From NCBI GenBank assembly GCA_018267215.1, contig JAFDYX010000001.1:1-64000 (forward strand): a stretch of DNA of 64,000 nucleotides, read 5' to 3'. The notes below the pieces were generated by a model. That model saw only the letters and a program-made list of their open reading frames with translations, was not told where the DNA came from and searched no databases. A program made the position numbers and the translations under genes. Shown here piece by piece: positions 41,819 to 50,778 of the stretch (its first letter is position 1; every line of letters begins with the position of its first letter). The DNA comes from Bacteroidota bacterium. GTDB lineage: Bacteria; Bacteroidota; Bacteroidia; Cytophagales; Cyclobacteriaceae.

Positions 41819-43308
41819 TTTTCAATTTTTATTTTAAACGTAGTAGCAGGAAGTCGTTCGGAGTTGATCAGATTAGCATCAGTGTACGGTTTCCATGCAT
41901 AGTAAACATACTGCGGTATCTCTTTGGTTTCGATTGTAATGGTTTGCTTATTGATGGTTGCCGCGGCATCTGTTTTGCCATCCAATGAAAAGCCTCTCAC
42001 GCTCTGTCCATCGGAGGTGAGTAAATTTTTTCCGGCATAACGAAAATGGATAGTGATTTTTCCATCGGCATATTTAGCATGAAGCGGAAGCGGGCCTGAC
42101 GGAATAATTTTTTTGTTGTACGTTTTATTCAAAGCCCATCGCGCCAGCCGGTCGCCCACTGTTTTTTTGTCGCGTGGATGTACATCCGCCCTTGCTCCGA
42201 TGTCGCTGCACACGGCCATGCCACTATATTTTGTTTTGTCGAGCGCCAGCCGTTGCTCATTGCGAAACGAAGGCCACAATGCAGAAGCATATTTTATGGA
42301 ATCAATGGACGAGAGTTGAACAAAATAAAACGGCAAGGCAGAGTCGCTCCAATTTTTTCGATAATCATCTACCATCAGTTTCATCAAATCGGCATACTCA
42401 AGCACACGTGGCTTTTCCTGCGCATTGCTTTCGCCTTGATACCAAAGAATTCCTTTGATGGGAAGTTTTGTCAAAGGATATACTCCGCTCTCAAAAGCAA
42501 AGCCCGGTTTGTATGCGTGGTTAGGGCTCTCATCATCCAATGTCTTTAGGTTCCCCTTCAGATTTTCTTTTCCCCTCTCTCTCACCCAAACCGGAAGGGC
42601 ATCGTTGGCGAGCCAGTTGCCTTTTACCTTGGCCGCAAAGGCGGGGTTATTTTTCATCACATCCGGGTTGACGAAAGTTTCGATGGGCGCCCCGCCTATC
42701 GCCAGGTGCAGCAAGCCGATGGGTATGCTTGTTTCTTTCATTATACGTTTACCAAAAAAATACCCCACCGCGCTCATGGTCTTTACCGAATTACTATCGC
42801 AAGTTTGCCAACGGCCCGCATAAAAATCTTTTGGGTTCAATCGCTTCATCAGCGAATCGGAGTAAGGTTTCCCGAAAACATTTTTTCCCACGAAAGTTGG
42901 ATTGTAAAACCGGATCAATGGCTGATCCATCTTCAACCGTTCTTCTTTAAAATGTATTTCCTTTTCTGCCGGCCACTCCATGTTCGATTGCCCGATGCAC
43001 AGCCACACATCACCAATCAAAATATTGTTGAGTTCAATTCGCTCGTTACCGGATAGCACAATTATTTTAGTCGGCACTGCAGATGCTTTTTGTTTTTTAA
43101 ACTCGGCTACCCATGTGGAGTCGAGCTTTACTACTGAAATGATTTTTTCATTGGCGAACAAAACCTCTATTGAGTTGTGTGGGTTTCCTTTTCCAAAAAT
43201 ACGAACCGGCTTATTGCACTGGATTACCATGTGGTGATCAAATTCTTTTGCTACACGCAGCTGCGCAAAGCACGCGATCGGCAGCAGCAGGCACAAAAGA
43301 TATTTCAT
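41815..43308 (-). CDS. Sialate O-acetylesterase
   Basis: 497 residues with a signal peptide (LLPIACFAQ). SGNH fold: the nucleophile Ser is in CIGQSNMEWP, the Gly/Asn block in WYQGESNAQEK, and the Asp-x-x-His pair in DVHPRDKKTVG. This matches SASA-family 9-O-acetylesterases (NanS/EstA type), which strip acetyl groups that block sialidases. Periplasmic or surface. It follows the AGE epimerase by 3 bases and overlaps the SGNH-GH20 gene by 4 bases, so all are one operon. Confidence 0.9.
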   Translation of the reverse strand: MKYLLCLLLPIACFAQLRVAKEFDHHMVIQCNKPVRIFGKGNPHNSIEVLFANEKIISVVKLDSTWVAEFKKQKASAVPTKIIVLSGNERIELNNILIGDVWLCIGQSNMEWPAEKEIHFKEERLKMDQPLIRFYNPTFVGKNVFGKPYSDSLMKRLNPKDFYAGRWQTCDSNSVKTMSAVGYFFGKRIMKETSIPIGLLHLAIGGAPIETFVNPDVMKNNPAFAAKVKGNWLANDALPVWVRERGKENLKGNLKTLDDESPNHAYKPGFAFESGVYPLTKLPIKGILWYQGESNAQEKPRVLEYADLMKLMVDDYRKNWSDSALPFYFVQLSSIDSIKYASALWPSFRNEQRLALDKTKYSGMAVCSDIGARADVHPRDKKTVGDRLARWALNKTYNKKIIPSGPLPLHAKYADGKITIHFRYAGKNLLTSDGQSVRGFSLDGKTDAAATINKQTITIETKEIPQYVYYAWKPYTDANLINSERLPATTFKIKIEK

Positions 43309-43311
43309 CTA

Positions 43312-44496
43312 TTATTTGTTTAGATGCTCCGCTAAAATCTGCATACAATACCACTCCTGTCTTGGCAGATGAAATGGCCCTTTAAATAAATTTCCTTTGG
43401 CCGTTTGTGCCACCGTTCCATCGCGGTGCAGATAGCCAAACCATTCGCCATTTTTTTTGTCGTGAAAATGACTGTAAGCATATTCGTGGATTTTTTTATG
43501 CATCTCGGCATACTTTTCTTCGCCTGTCATCAGATAAGCAAGTAGCGTGGCGATGATGGTTTCGTTTTGGGGCCACCAAAATTTCATGTCTTGCCAATAC
43601 TCTTGCACGGGCTTGTTGTACACATCGCGGAAATACAAAATGCCGCCATGCTCTTTGTCCCAGCCTCGATCCCACATGTAGTCAATCATCTGGCAGCCAA
43701 GCTTGATCAGGCGCGGATCGTTGTTGTGCTGCTTGGCTTCATGCAAAATAAACCACGCGCCTTCTATGGCGTGGCCGGGGTTAAGAGTTCTGCCGTCAAT
43801 GTGGTCAAGGATGCTTCCATCGGGCGCTACTTGCTCCATCACACAACGGATGTCGTGTTTTACAAAATATTTTTCTATGTCGTTGATCCAGGTTGCAATC
43901 CACGCATCGCAACGATCATCACCAATGGTTTCGCGCAGTTGCTGGGCTGTGTTGGTCATGATCATCGGCACGCCTATTCCTTTAGATGGGCGTGTGCTGG
44001 TAAATTTTGGCTGTAGTTTTTTTTCGCCAGTGGCATACGCAATACACTCACCAAAAACACGTCTGGCGTTTTCAGCCGCCTGAGCATCTCCGCTGGCTTG
44101 GGCATAGGCAGCGGCTGCTATCACATAAAATGTTTCAGAGAAATAATATCTTCTCTTGCGGATGGGGTGGCCATCTTTCGTAACATGAAAAAACATTTGG
44201 CCATCGCTGTCGAAGCAATGCTTGTTCAGAAAATCATAGCCAAGTTTAGCTCCATCGAGCCATTCTTGTCTTTGCTCAACGGTATTGTATAATGTAGCAA
44301 GCAGCCAAGTAGCTCTGCCTTGTATCCATACTGCTTTATCATCGTCAAGGAGAGAGCCATCGGCATCGCGCATCAGTAAAAATCCGCCATGTTCTTTGTC
44401 GTAGGATCGGGGAAACCAAAACGGGACGGTGCTGTGCAGCAATTGGTTTGTGTAGAATTTCTGCAGTGCAATCAATTCATTTTTCGAGTAGCCCAT
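43312..44496 (-). CDS. nanE: N-acylglucosamine 2-epimerase (AGE/RnBP type; NanE role)
   Basis: 394 residues, cytosolic, an alpha-6/alpha-6 barrel. WFPRSYDKEHGGFLL, YYFSETFYVIAAAAYAQASGD, ILDHIDGRTLNPGHAIEGAWF and HFHDKKNGEWFGYLHRDG carry the conserved His, Glu and Arg residues of the AGE family. It turns ManNAc into GlcNAc directly, as in the Bacteroides NanL-NanE-NanT pathway, in place of the kinase/ManNAc-6-P epimerase of E. coli. It lies between a sialidase and the acetylesterase gene, which fits this job. Confidence 0.92.
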   Translation of the reverse strand: MGYSKNELIALQKFYTNQLLHSTVPFWFPRSYDKEHGGFLLMRDADGSLLDDDKAVWIQGRATWLLATLYNTVEQRQEWLDGAKLGYDFLNKHCFDSDGQMFFHVTKDGHPIRKRRYYFSETFYVIAAAAYAQASGDAQAAENARRVFGECIAYATGEKKLQPKFTSTRPSKGIGVPMIMTNTAQQLRETIGDDRCDAWIATWINDIEKYFVKHDIRCVMEQVAPDGSILDHIDGRTLNPGHAIEGAWFILHEAKQHNNDPRLIKLGCQMIDYMWDRGWDKEHGGILYFRDVYNKPVQEYWQDMKFWWPQNETIIATLLAYLMTGEEKYAEMHKKIHEYAYSHFHDKKNGEWFGYLHRDGTVAQTAKGNLFKGPFHLPRQEWYCMQILAEHLNK

Positions 44497-44511
44497 TTTT
44501 CTGTCGTTTAA

Positions 44512-45672
44512 TTACCTCCACTTAACAACCGCAAAAACAATTTGCGAATAATTATCCTTTTCGTACAACACACCGATTTTTTTGTCTGACAGCTTCACTA
44601 TATCTGAATACGCTGCGGCATCTTGTTGTGATGGATTTTTGTAAACAACGAAACTTTTGTTCCAGGTTTTGCCATCATCATAGCTTATACGAAGGGTCAG
44701 GTTATCTCGCTTCCTCTCATCGGCAGCATTGCAAAAAGCTAAAATATTTTTCCCTCCTTTTGATCCGATAGTTAAAATAGAACCCTGGCAAACCGGATCG
44801 GGAAGGCTCCTGTCAAATTTTTGGTCTTTCCAGCTTTGGCCACCATCTTCGCTGATAGCTGTGTAACGGGCTTTTACATGTCCTTGTTGATTACGTAAGT
44901 TCAACATCAAGCGGCCACCACTAATTTCGGCAGCCATATTTTCATTCCCTCCTTCTAAATCTACATTGTTACTGATGTGAAATGTTTTGCCGTGATCATC
45001 GGTGTAGAAACCATGTGCACGATAATCCTTTGCAGCCTGTTGGGGGTTGCCTTCAGAATGATTGGCCGCAATAAATATCCTGCCTTTGTATTGGCCGGCA
45101 GCAAACTGCATGGCATGGCCGGGCGTATTGGCATAGCTTCTCCAGTCTTCTGCAAAATTATACGCAGCATTTACTGCCGGTTGTTTGGGTCGATGTGTTT
45201 GTGTCGTAATATTCACTGCATCGCTCCATGTTTTTCCATTATCAGTTGAAGTTTTGTACCACACCTCACGCAAACCATTTCCTTTTCTTACTTCGCCTTC
45301 ATGGTTATTGCCCGTGTTGTAAAATAAAAAGATTCGTCCTTTCGGATAAGCAGGATCAGTTACATCTACCACAGGTGCCGCATTGCCTGCTTGAAAATTT
45401 CCGTTTTCTGCAACAGTTTGTATGCTACTCCATGTTTTACCTTTATCGGCACTGTGTTTCATCACAATATTTACATGTCCAAAATCTCCGGCATTTTTTA
45501 CCCGTCCCTCGCAGAATGCAAGGAGGTCGCCATTGGGCAAAGAAATAATGGCGGGTATGCGAAAACTTTTATAGCCTTCCGTCCCCGATTTAAAAACGGT
45601 AATCGCTTCGGTTTGAGCGAATGCTGCCCAGGCAAAATGCCATAGCACGATAGAAAGAAAAATTCGTTTCAT
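44512..45672 (-). CDS. nanH: Exo-alpha-sialidase (GH33), secreted
   Basis: 386 residues from ATG 45672 with a signal peptide (AWAAFAQ). The Arg of the sialic-acid-binding triad is in the FRIP motif (KSFRIPAIISLPNGDLL). Five Asp-boxes occur: SADKGKTW, STDNGKTW, TDDHGKTF, SEDGGQSW and SYDDGKTW. Minimal six-bladed GH33 propeller with no extra domain. It removes terminal sialic acid from glycans in the periplasm or outside. It starts 5 bases after the second sialidase gene ends. Confidence 0.9.
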   Translation of the reverse strand: MKRIFLSIVLWHFAWAAFAQTEAITVFKSGTEGYKSFRIPAIISLPNGDLLAFCEGRVKNAGDFGHVNIVMKHSADKGKTWSSIQTVAENGNFQAGNAAPVVDVTDPAYPKGRIFLFYNTGNNHEGEVRKGNGLREVWYKTSTDNGKTWSDAVNITTQTHRPKQPAVNAAYNFAEDWRSYANTPGHAMQFAAGQYKGRIFIAANHSEGNPQQAAKDYRAHGFYTDDHGKTFHISNNVDLEGGNENMAAEISGGRLMLNLRNQQGHVKARYTAISEDGGQSWKDQKFDRSLPDPVCQGSILTIGSKGGKNILAFCNAADERKRDNLTLRISYDDGKTWNKSFVVYKNPSQQDAAAYSDIVKLSDKKIGVLYEKDNYSQIVFAVVKWR

Positions 45673-45677
45673 CAATC

Positions 45678-47231
45678 TTACTTTATAATTTGACTGACAG
45701 GCACATGAACAAAATATAATTCCTTCGTGCCTTCGTACAAAAGACCCAGTGTATTGTTGTCAATCTTTGTCAGGCAAGAGTATCCGTAGCACGGACGTTC
45801 ATCAATCAGTAATTGATTTGCCGGCAGCCATGTTGCGCCAAGGTCTAAGCTGGCTTTTACAGTTATCTGAGCACGCGGTGCGGCTGATACATTGGGGTTG
45901 CAGAAAAATAAAACATCTGTCATCACGCCTTTTATATTCACATTTGCTTTGATCAAACTTGCCATACAAACCGGGTCGGGCAGCGTGTTGCCTGAAGTAG
46001 CATCGGCAGTCCAATTCGTTCCGAGGTTGGCGGTGGTGGCCACGCTGCGATAACCATTTCCACTCTGGTCGCGCATGTTGAGCATCAGCGTTCCCGGGGC
46101 AGTCTCCACCACTTGGCACTCTGTAGTATTGGGCTTTGCGCCTGTGCTTCCACGAACCCAACTTGCACCATGATCGGTACTGTAAATTAAAGTAGAATAC
46201 GGAACATTGGAGGCATCCCAATACTGAGAAGGGAAAACAAGTTTGCCATCGCTCATGGCAATACCTCTGCCGGGTCCCTGAAATAAAATTTTAGTGGCCG
46301 GATCTTTTACTTGTGGTGTGATATTGATTGGGGCAGACCAAGTTAATCCATCATCCGTGCTGTTCACTAAAACGTATTGGCCTGATACGTTGGTAGAGAG
46401 CCCCGGTGCCGATTGCGCGATGGAGTGGCCATTGGCTGCCCACAATGCAGCAACCCATATTGTTTTGGTAGAAGGATCGAACAGAACAGAGGGGTCGCCA
46501 ATTCCATTCTGACTTGTTTGCCCCATGTTCATGATCACGCGCATCGGCTCCCAGGTTTGCCCTCCGTCAAAGCTTCGGCTCAACCCCACATTGATGTTGG
46601 CGGGCAAGTCGGCATTGCTGTTGTAGCGTATGTCGTACACCGCTATCAGCGTTCCTTTATCGGTGGTTGTCAATCCCGGAATGCGGTAAGTGTCAACACC
46701 ATTATCTCCGCTCTTCCTCAAGGCCATGCCGATGCGTGTTCCAAAATTTCCGTACTCATGCACCGCTTCAGTTGAGTTTGTTGAGGTAACAAATTGAGTG
46801 GCATGCAACACTACTTGATGGGCAAGGCTTGCCGTTGGTTTTAATTCGCCAGCGATCCAAAAATGATTTATTCCACCCGTGAGCGATAGGTTTACCGGAA
46901 TCGCAAAAGAAGAATCCGATGGGGCGACAGTGGTAACCATATTACCTGTACCAAATGCCGGAGTAACTCCGGTTGAATACACTTGCAGATTTTGCAGGTC
47001 TGCAACTGCTGAGCTATTCAAAGTACATAGAATAGAATTGTATTTTACGGGAGCGTGGCCGTCCGGTATAAAAATGGTTATATGAAGCAACGGGTTTACC
47101 GGCAGGCCACTCAAGATGGGGTTGGCCGTGATATTCGATGCAATTCCTATCGGCATGGAAGAATCTTGCTGAGCCTTTGTGCACGCGGCTACTATCGCTA
47201 TGGTAAACAGAATGCAAACTCTTTTTATCAT
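45678..47231 (-). CDS. Lipoprotein sialidase with N-terminal BNR-associated domain
   Basis: 517 residues from ATG 47231. TIAIVAACTKAQ is a lipoprotein signal (lipobox VAAC). Residues about 25-165 form a beta-sandwich of the BNR-associated N-terminal kind, as in Bacteroidota sialidases; the GH33 propeller follows with RIP (VDTYRIPGL) and Asp-boxes SFDGGQTW, STDDGLTW, STDHGASW and SLDLGATW. Lipid anchoring suggests outer-membrane display, in contrast to the soluble sialidase encoded next. Together they may attack glycans outside and shorter fragments inside. Confidence 0.89.
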   Translation of the reverse strand: MIKRVCILFTIAIVAACTKAQQDSSMPIGIASNITANPILSGLPVNPLLHITIFIPDGHAPVKYNSILCTLNSSAVADLQNLQVYSTGVTPAFGTGNMVTTVAPSDSSFAIPVNLSLTGGINHFWIAGELKPTASLAHQVVLHATQFVTSTNSTEAVHEYGNFGTRIGMALRKSGDNGVDTYRIPGLTTTDKGTLIAVYDIRYNSNADLPANINVGLSRSFDGGQTWEPMRVIMNMGQTSQNGIGDPSVLFDPSTKTIWVAALWAANGHSIAQSAPGLSTNVSGQYVLVNSTDDGLTWSAPINITPQVKDPATKILFQGPGRGIAMSDGKLVFPSQYWDASNVPYSTLIYSTDHGASWVRGSTGAKPNTTECQVVETAPGTLMLNMRDQSGNGYRSVATTANLGTNWTADATSGNTLPDPVCMASLIKANVNIKGVMTDVLFFCNPNVSAAPRAQITVKASLDLGATWLPANQLLIDERPCYGYSCLTKIDNNTLGLLYEGTKELYFVHVPVSQIIK

Positions 47232-47281
47232 AAAAATTTTTATTCTTTCCACTGCAACCTCATGGCAGCCAGACAACGGGG

Positions 47282-48514
47282 TCAGCTACTTTCTTCATTT
47301 GCTTTCGGCCTCAACAGAAATAACTGTAGCGCTAATGCGGCAACAACTATCAGCGCGAGCATGGCAAAGTCTTTTCCCAGATTTCCTTCATCGGTTGATT
47401 TTCCCAACACATTGGTAACAACCGCCCCGGCAAACACACCAACCATATTCATCAACCCATAAGCGGAAGCGCGGTATTGAGCAGGTACAAACTGGCAAAG
47501 TATCGGCATGTTGTTGGCATCAATCATTCCATAGCCAACTCCAAAACAAAAGGCTGATGCCACTACCGACAAAACAGAATGGCCAAACCCGATCAGCAAC
47601 AGCGATGGAATAGTCAGTGCAAAACCAATGGCGCTGGTAAAAATCCGGCCGCGGATGTTTACCTGCACCCACCGGTCAGATAAAATGCCGCCCATCAATA
47701 CACCGAGAAATGAAGAAGCGGCAATTGTAATGGTGGCCATCGGCCCGGCTTGCGACATATCTATGCCAAGGCTTGTAGAAAAAAGTGTGGGCAGCCAATT
47801 TTTGGTGGCCCATCCGGGAAGACTCACCACAGCAAAACAAAACAGGATGATCCAAAACGATGGGTTCATCAGAATTGATCGAAGTTTTTTAAAGCGAAAA
47901 CCATCCTCTGATACGCCCCTTTTTTCTTTCGATATAATTTTCTCTTCCAAAAAAAACAGCAGCACGATCGCATACCCAACACCGATCAATCCAAAAAAAT
48001 GAAATGTTTCTTGCCACGAATATTTTGCGGCTACTGTTGCGCCAAATCCTCCGAGTGCTTGCCCGAAATAAAAACCCGTCATGTGCAAGCCTATGGCCAG
48101 CGACCTGGAAGCTGAGGAATGATAATCGGCAATCAGCGAAAGACCGGCCGGAATATAGAGTGCCTCGCTTACGCCCATAATAGCTCGAAGCAGGTAGAGT
48201 TGGTTGAAGGTAGTGGCAAAGCCCATGGTAAAAGTAACCCCCGACCAAACCAGCAAACTGCCAACAATGAGTTTCTTCCGGTTGTACTTATCTGCAATGA
48301 TGCCGGAGAGCGGACTCATCAATCCATAAATCCACAGGAAGATGGCCATCAGATAACCGAAGTTGGTAGCCGACTGCAGATCGGCAATATCGCCTTGCAT
48401 AGCCGGCCGCATCGTGGAGAGCATTTGGCGATCCATGTAGTTGAGCAGCGCCACCATCCAGAGCAACCCGACAACAACCCACGGATAATTTTTCGATTGC
48501 TGTTTCCCCAACAT
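47282..48514 (-). CDS. nanT: MFS transporter, probable sialic acid importer (NanT type)
   Basis: 410 residues, twelve membrane helices, first helix VVVGLLWMVALLNYMDRQML with the Asp-Arg typical of the anion:cation symporter and sialate branches of the MFS. The central loop carries the charged stretch EEKIISKEKRGVSEDGF. The Bacteroides NanT is an MFS protein of the same type and lies beside the lyase and epimerase genes. Here it sits one base downstream of the mutarotase gene and 50 bases before the lipoprotein sialidase, so import of free Neu5Ac is the best reading. Confidence 0.83.
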   Translation of the reverse strand: MLGKQQSKNYPWVVVGLLWMVALLNYMDRQMLSTMRPAMQGDIADLQSATNFGYLMAIFLWIYGLMSPLSGIIADKYNRKKLIVGSLLVWSGVTFTMGFATTFNQLYLLRAIMGVSEALYIPAGLSLIADYHSSASRSLAIGLHMTGFYFGQALGGFGATVAAKYSWQETFHFFGLIGVGYAIVLLFFLEEKIISKEKRGVSEDGFRFKKLRSILMNPSFWIILFCFAVVSLPGWATKNWLPTLFSTSLGIDMSQAGPMATITIAASSFLGVLMGGILSDRWVQVNIRGRIFTSAIGFALTIPSLLLIGFGHSVLSVVASAFCFGVGYGMIDANNMPILCQFVPAQYRASAYGLMNMVGVFAGAVVTNVLGKSTDEGNLGKDFAMLALIVVAALALQLFLLRPKANEESS

Positions 48515-48515
48515 A

Positions 48516-49670
48516 CTATTTAATTTTTCCGCCCAAAATATGTGGTGAGCGTACCCCTGCTTTTATTTCACCGCTTGGAATTACAAAAGTTTCGCCCCAA
48601 CATACTGCTGTGGTGGTAACGGGTGTTTCAAAAGGAATAGTACCAATTACAGTCCAAACATCCGTATCGGTGTTGTATTGTAACACTTCTCTGCTGAAGC
48701 CCGGGTGAGCTGACTGCAATTTGTTTTTTTCAAGAATGAGCTGGTGTTTTTTTATCTGATCTTGTTCTTGCGCAATGGCCGCGATGTATTTCTCTACTTT
48801 TTGAAAAGTCTCTCCCTTGTCTCCGCCAAACATCAGGATTTTATTTTTTGCGTAGGACAAGCCCGTGCCTGCCGACAGTGCATCAGGCAGTTGTTTCTTC
48901 TCTGTCCATTGATAGGTGTTCAAATCAAATTCATAAAGCGAAGACGAAATATCGCTGATTGCGTTTTTGTTTTTTTTGCGTCCTCCGGCTACATAAAGGC
49001 AAGGATGGGTTCCGTTATTTTGAGAAACCATCACAAAATGCGAAAGCGGCTTGGGCAACGATGGGAGCACCTGCCAATCGGCCGACTGATTTTGTAAATC
49101 GAGTTTAAAAAACTGATCCGATACTTCATCACCAACTTCGCCACCGGCCACAAAAATGGAATTGTCGTGATGGACAATCGAAGCATTGGTAACGGCCATC
49201 GGCAGATCGGGGAGATAGGCAATCGAAATTTCTTTGGCAGAAGGTTTCCATTGCACCACTATTACTTTTTTAAGCAGGCCTTCTTCATTTTCTCCTCCGG
49301 CACAAATCACACCCCACGGTGTTGAACAGTTGGCTCCGTATGCGAAGCCGAAAGGAAGATGAAAAATTTTCCCGGTATGTACTGCCTTTCCTGTTTTGTC
49401 TTTCTCGAAAACAAAAATTTCGTTGTGGTATGCTTTCTTTCCGCCTTCCCATGGCATGGCGTCAGGGAAATTGGCTCCGCCTCCAACAATAAGTGCATTT
49501 TCGCTTACTCCTACCACCGCACCGGCCAGTCCGGGCTGCTTTTTATTATCAACATCGGGAAGCGTACCGATACTATTCCACTGCGAAACCTCATCCATCT
49601 TTTTTTGTGCTTTTGCCAATGGATATTCCAAACAAAAAACAGAAGCCAACAATATCGTTTCCCATTTCAT
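48516..49670 (-). CDS. nanM: Kelch mutarotase, N-acetylneuraminate epimerase-like (NanM)
   Basis: 384 residues with a signal peptide (FCLEYPLAKAQ). Kelch-type blades with Gly-Gly ends: ENALIVGGGANFPD, VICAGGENEEG, SIFVAGGEVGDE, CLYVAGGRKKN and ILMFGGDKGE make a six-bladed propeller. The blade order fits the cyclically permuted mutarotase family that contains NanM, which converts alpha-Neu5Ac released by sialidases into the beta form used by importers. Periplasmic. Its start overlaps the lyase stop by one base. Confidence 0.88.
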   Translation of the reverse strand: MKWETILLASVFCLEYPLAKAQKKMDEVSQWNSIGTLPDVDNKKQPGLAGAVVGVSENALIVGGGANFPDAMPWEGGKKAYHNEIFVFEKDKTGKAVHTGKIFHLPFGFAYGANCSTPWGVICAGGENEEGLLKKVIVVQWKPSAKEISIAYLPDLPMAVTNASIVHHDNSIFVAGGEVGDEVSDQFFKLDLQNQSADWQVLPSLPKPLSHFVMVSQNNGTHPCLYVAGGRKKNKNAISDISSSLYEFDLNTYQWTEKKQLPDALSAGTGLSYAKNKILMFGGDKGETFQKVEKYIAAIAQEQDQIKKHQLILEKNKLQSAHPGFSREVLQYNTDTDVWTVIGTIPFETPVTTTAVCWGETFVIPSGEIKAGVRSPHILGGKIK

Positions 49671-50614
49671 TATTTGACATTAGCAGGTGCTGATAACCGC
49701 GAACAAAAGTTTTTAAAATTTACTTTCTCTACATCCTTTTTAAACAACTCAAATTTTTCGGCTGTCATATTTTTTACAGGCAAGCGAAACTCACCACAAT
49801 CTAGGCCTATCATCTTCATATAGGCTTTGCCGGTGGCAATGCCTCCATATTTTCCCAGCAGGCGAATCATATCTATTGATTGCTGCTGCTTCGCCCTAGC
49901 CAACTCAAAATCTCCCTCGTTATAAGCTTTTATTAAATCGTGATACAACGGTGCTGCATAATTAAATGTGCTGCCCACGGCACCTTTTGCACCTAGGATT
50001 AATGCCGACAAAAAAGTTTCATCGCGGCCCCACAGCATATCGTACTTTCTATTTTCAAAATTGATACAGGAGAGATAATCCATAAAATCTTCGTGCGTGA
50101 ATTTCACGCCAGCAAAATTGGGCACATGGCCATGTAGTTTTTTCAGCAGGTCGTACATCTGAAAGTTTACGCCCGTTAATACGGGAATATGGTAGTAGTA
50201 AAAAGGTAAATGGGGTACTTGTGCGGCAACCATTTCGCAGATCTCAGCCAATGCGTCAACGGTAGGCGGCTTAAAATAAAATGGGCCTGTAATAGAAACA
50301 CCATATAGCCCCTGATCTCCGGCATGTTTGGCAATCTCGATGCACTCATGCACGCTGGTGCCACTGGCAAATGCCATCACTTTAAAATCCTTGTCGTTCT
50401 TCGTGCATGCAGCCCACGCCTCAGCTACTTTCATTTTCTCTTGCAGTGTCATGGAAACTCCCTCACCGGTAGAACCGCAGATAAAGGCGCCCTTCACTCC
50501 ATTCGACTTCAACATCTCATAATATTTTGGGATAATCGGCAGGTTTAGCATGCCCGATGAATCCATCGGAGTAAAGGGAGCTGCGATCAGCCCTGTTAAA
50601 TGTTCAATTTTCAT
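49670..50614 (-). CDS. nanA: N-acetylneuraminate lyase (NanA/DapA family)
   Basis: 314 residues, (beta/alpha)8 barrel, cytosolic. The carboxylate-binding GSTGEG loop is at residues 48-53, the catalytic Tyr141 is in YYYHIP and the Schiff-base Lys171 is in GVKFTHED. YHIP rather than YNxP, together with the neighbours, points to sialic acid lyase and not dihydrodipicolinate synthase. It cleaves Neu5Ac to ManNAc and pyruvate. Its gene is separated from susD by 164 bases that hold a hairpin and a good promoter, so it starts a second transcript within the locus. Confidence 0.92.
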   Translation of the reverse strand: MKIEHLTGLIAAPFTPMDSSGMLNLPIIPKYYEMLKSNGVKGAFICGSTGEGVSMTLQEKMKVAEAWAACTKNDKDFKVMAFASGTSVHECIEIAKHAGDQGLYGVSITGPFYFKPPTVDALAEICEMVAAQVPHLPFYYYHIPVLTGVNFQMYDLLKKLHGHVPNFAGVKFTHEDFMDYLSCINFENRKYDMLWGRDETFLSALILGAKGAVGSTFNYAAPLYHDLIKAYNEGDFELARAKQQQSIDMIRLLGKYGGIATGKAYMKMIGLDCGEFRLPVKNMTAEKFELFKKDVEKVNFKNFCSRLSAPANVK

Positions 50615-50683
50615 TTTTAATTCGATTATTAGGATTGCTTTTATTTTTTGGTCGCCCCAAACAAAAGCCTTGATGTACTAAAA

Positions 50684-50715
50684 CAAAAATAACTAATGTG
50701 GATTTTTGCCCCAAG
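50684..50715 (-). promoter_or_regulatory. Internal promoter ahead of nanA
   Basis: On the minus strand CTTG (50715-50712), 20 bases, TATTTTTG (50691-50684); the nanA ATG at 50614 is about 70 bases downstream. This matches the Bacteroidota -33/-7 pattern except for one base and would let the catabolic genes be transcribed apart from susCD. Confidence 0.6.
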
Positions 50716-50720
50716 CGGGC

Positions 50721-50754
50721 GGCAGGCTCTAACCCTAAAATTAAGAGCACTGCC
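50721..50754 (-). terminator. Hairpin between susD and nanA
   Basis: GGCAGGCTCT (50721-50730) pairs with AGAGCACTGCC (50744-50754) with one bulged base, just after the susD stop at 50779. It has no T run on the minus strand, so it may be a processing or stability hairpin for susCD mRNA rather than a full terminator. Confidence 0.4.
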
Positions 50755-50778
50755 ACCACTTAGAACCTAACCCAAATC

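Noticed and set aside
49670-50614. NanA-like gene as dihydrodipicolinate synthase
   Set aside because: The YHIP motif around the catalytic Tyr and the position between nan genes fit sialic acid lyase better.
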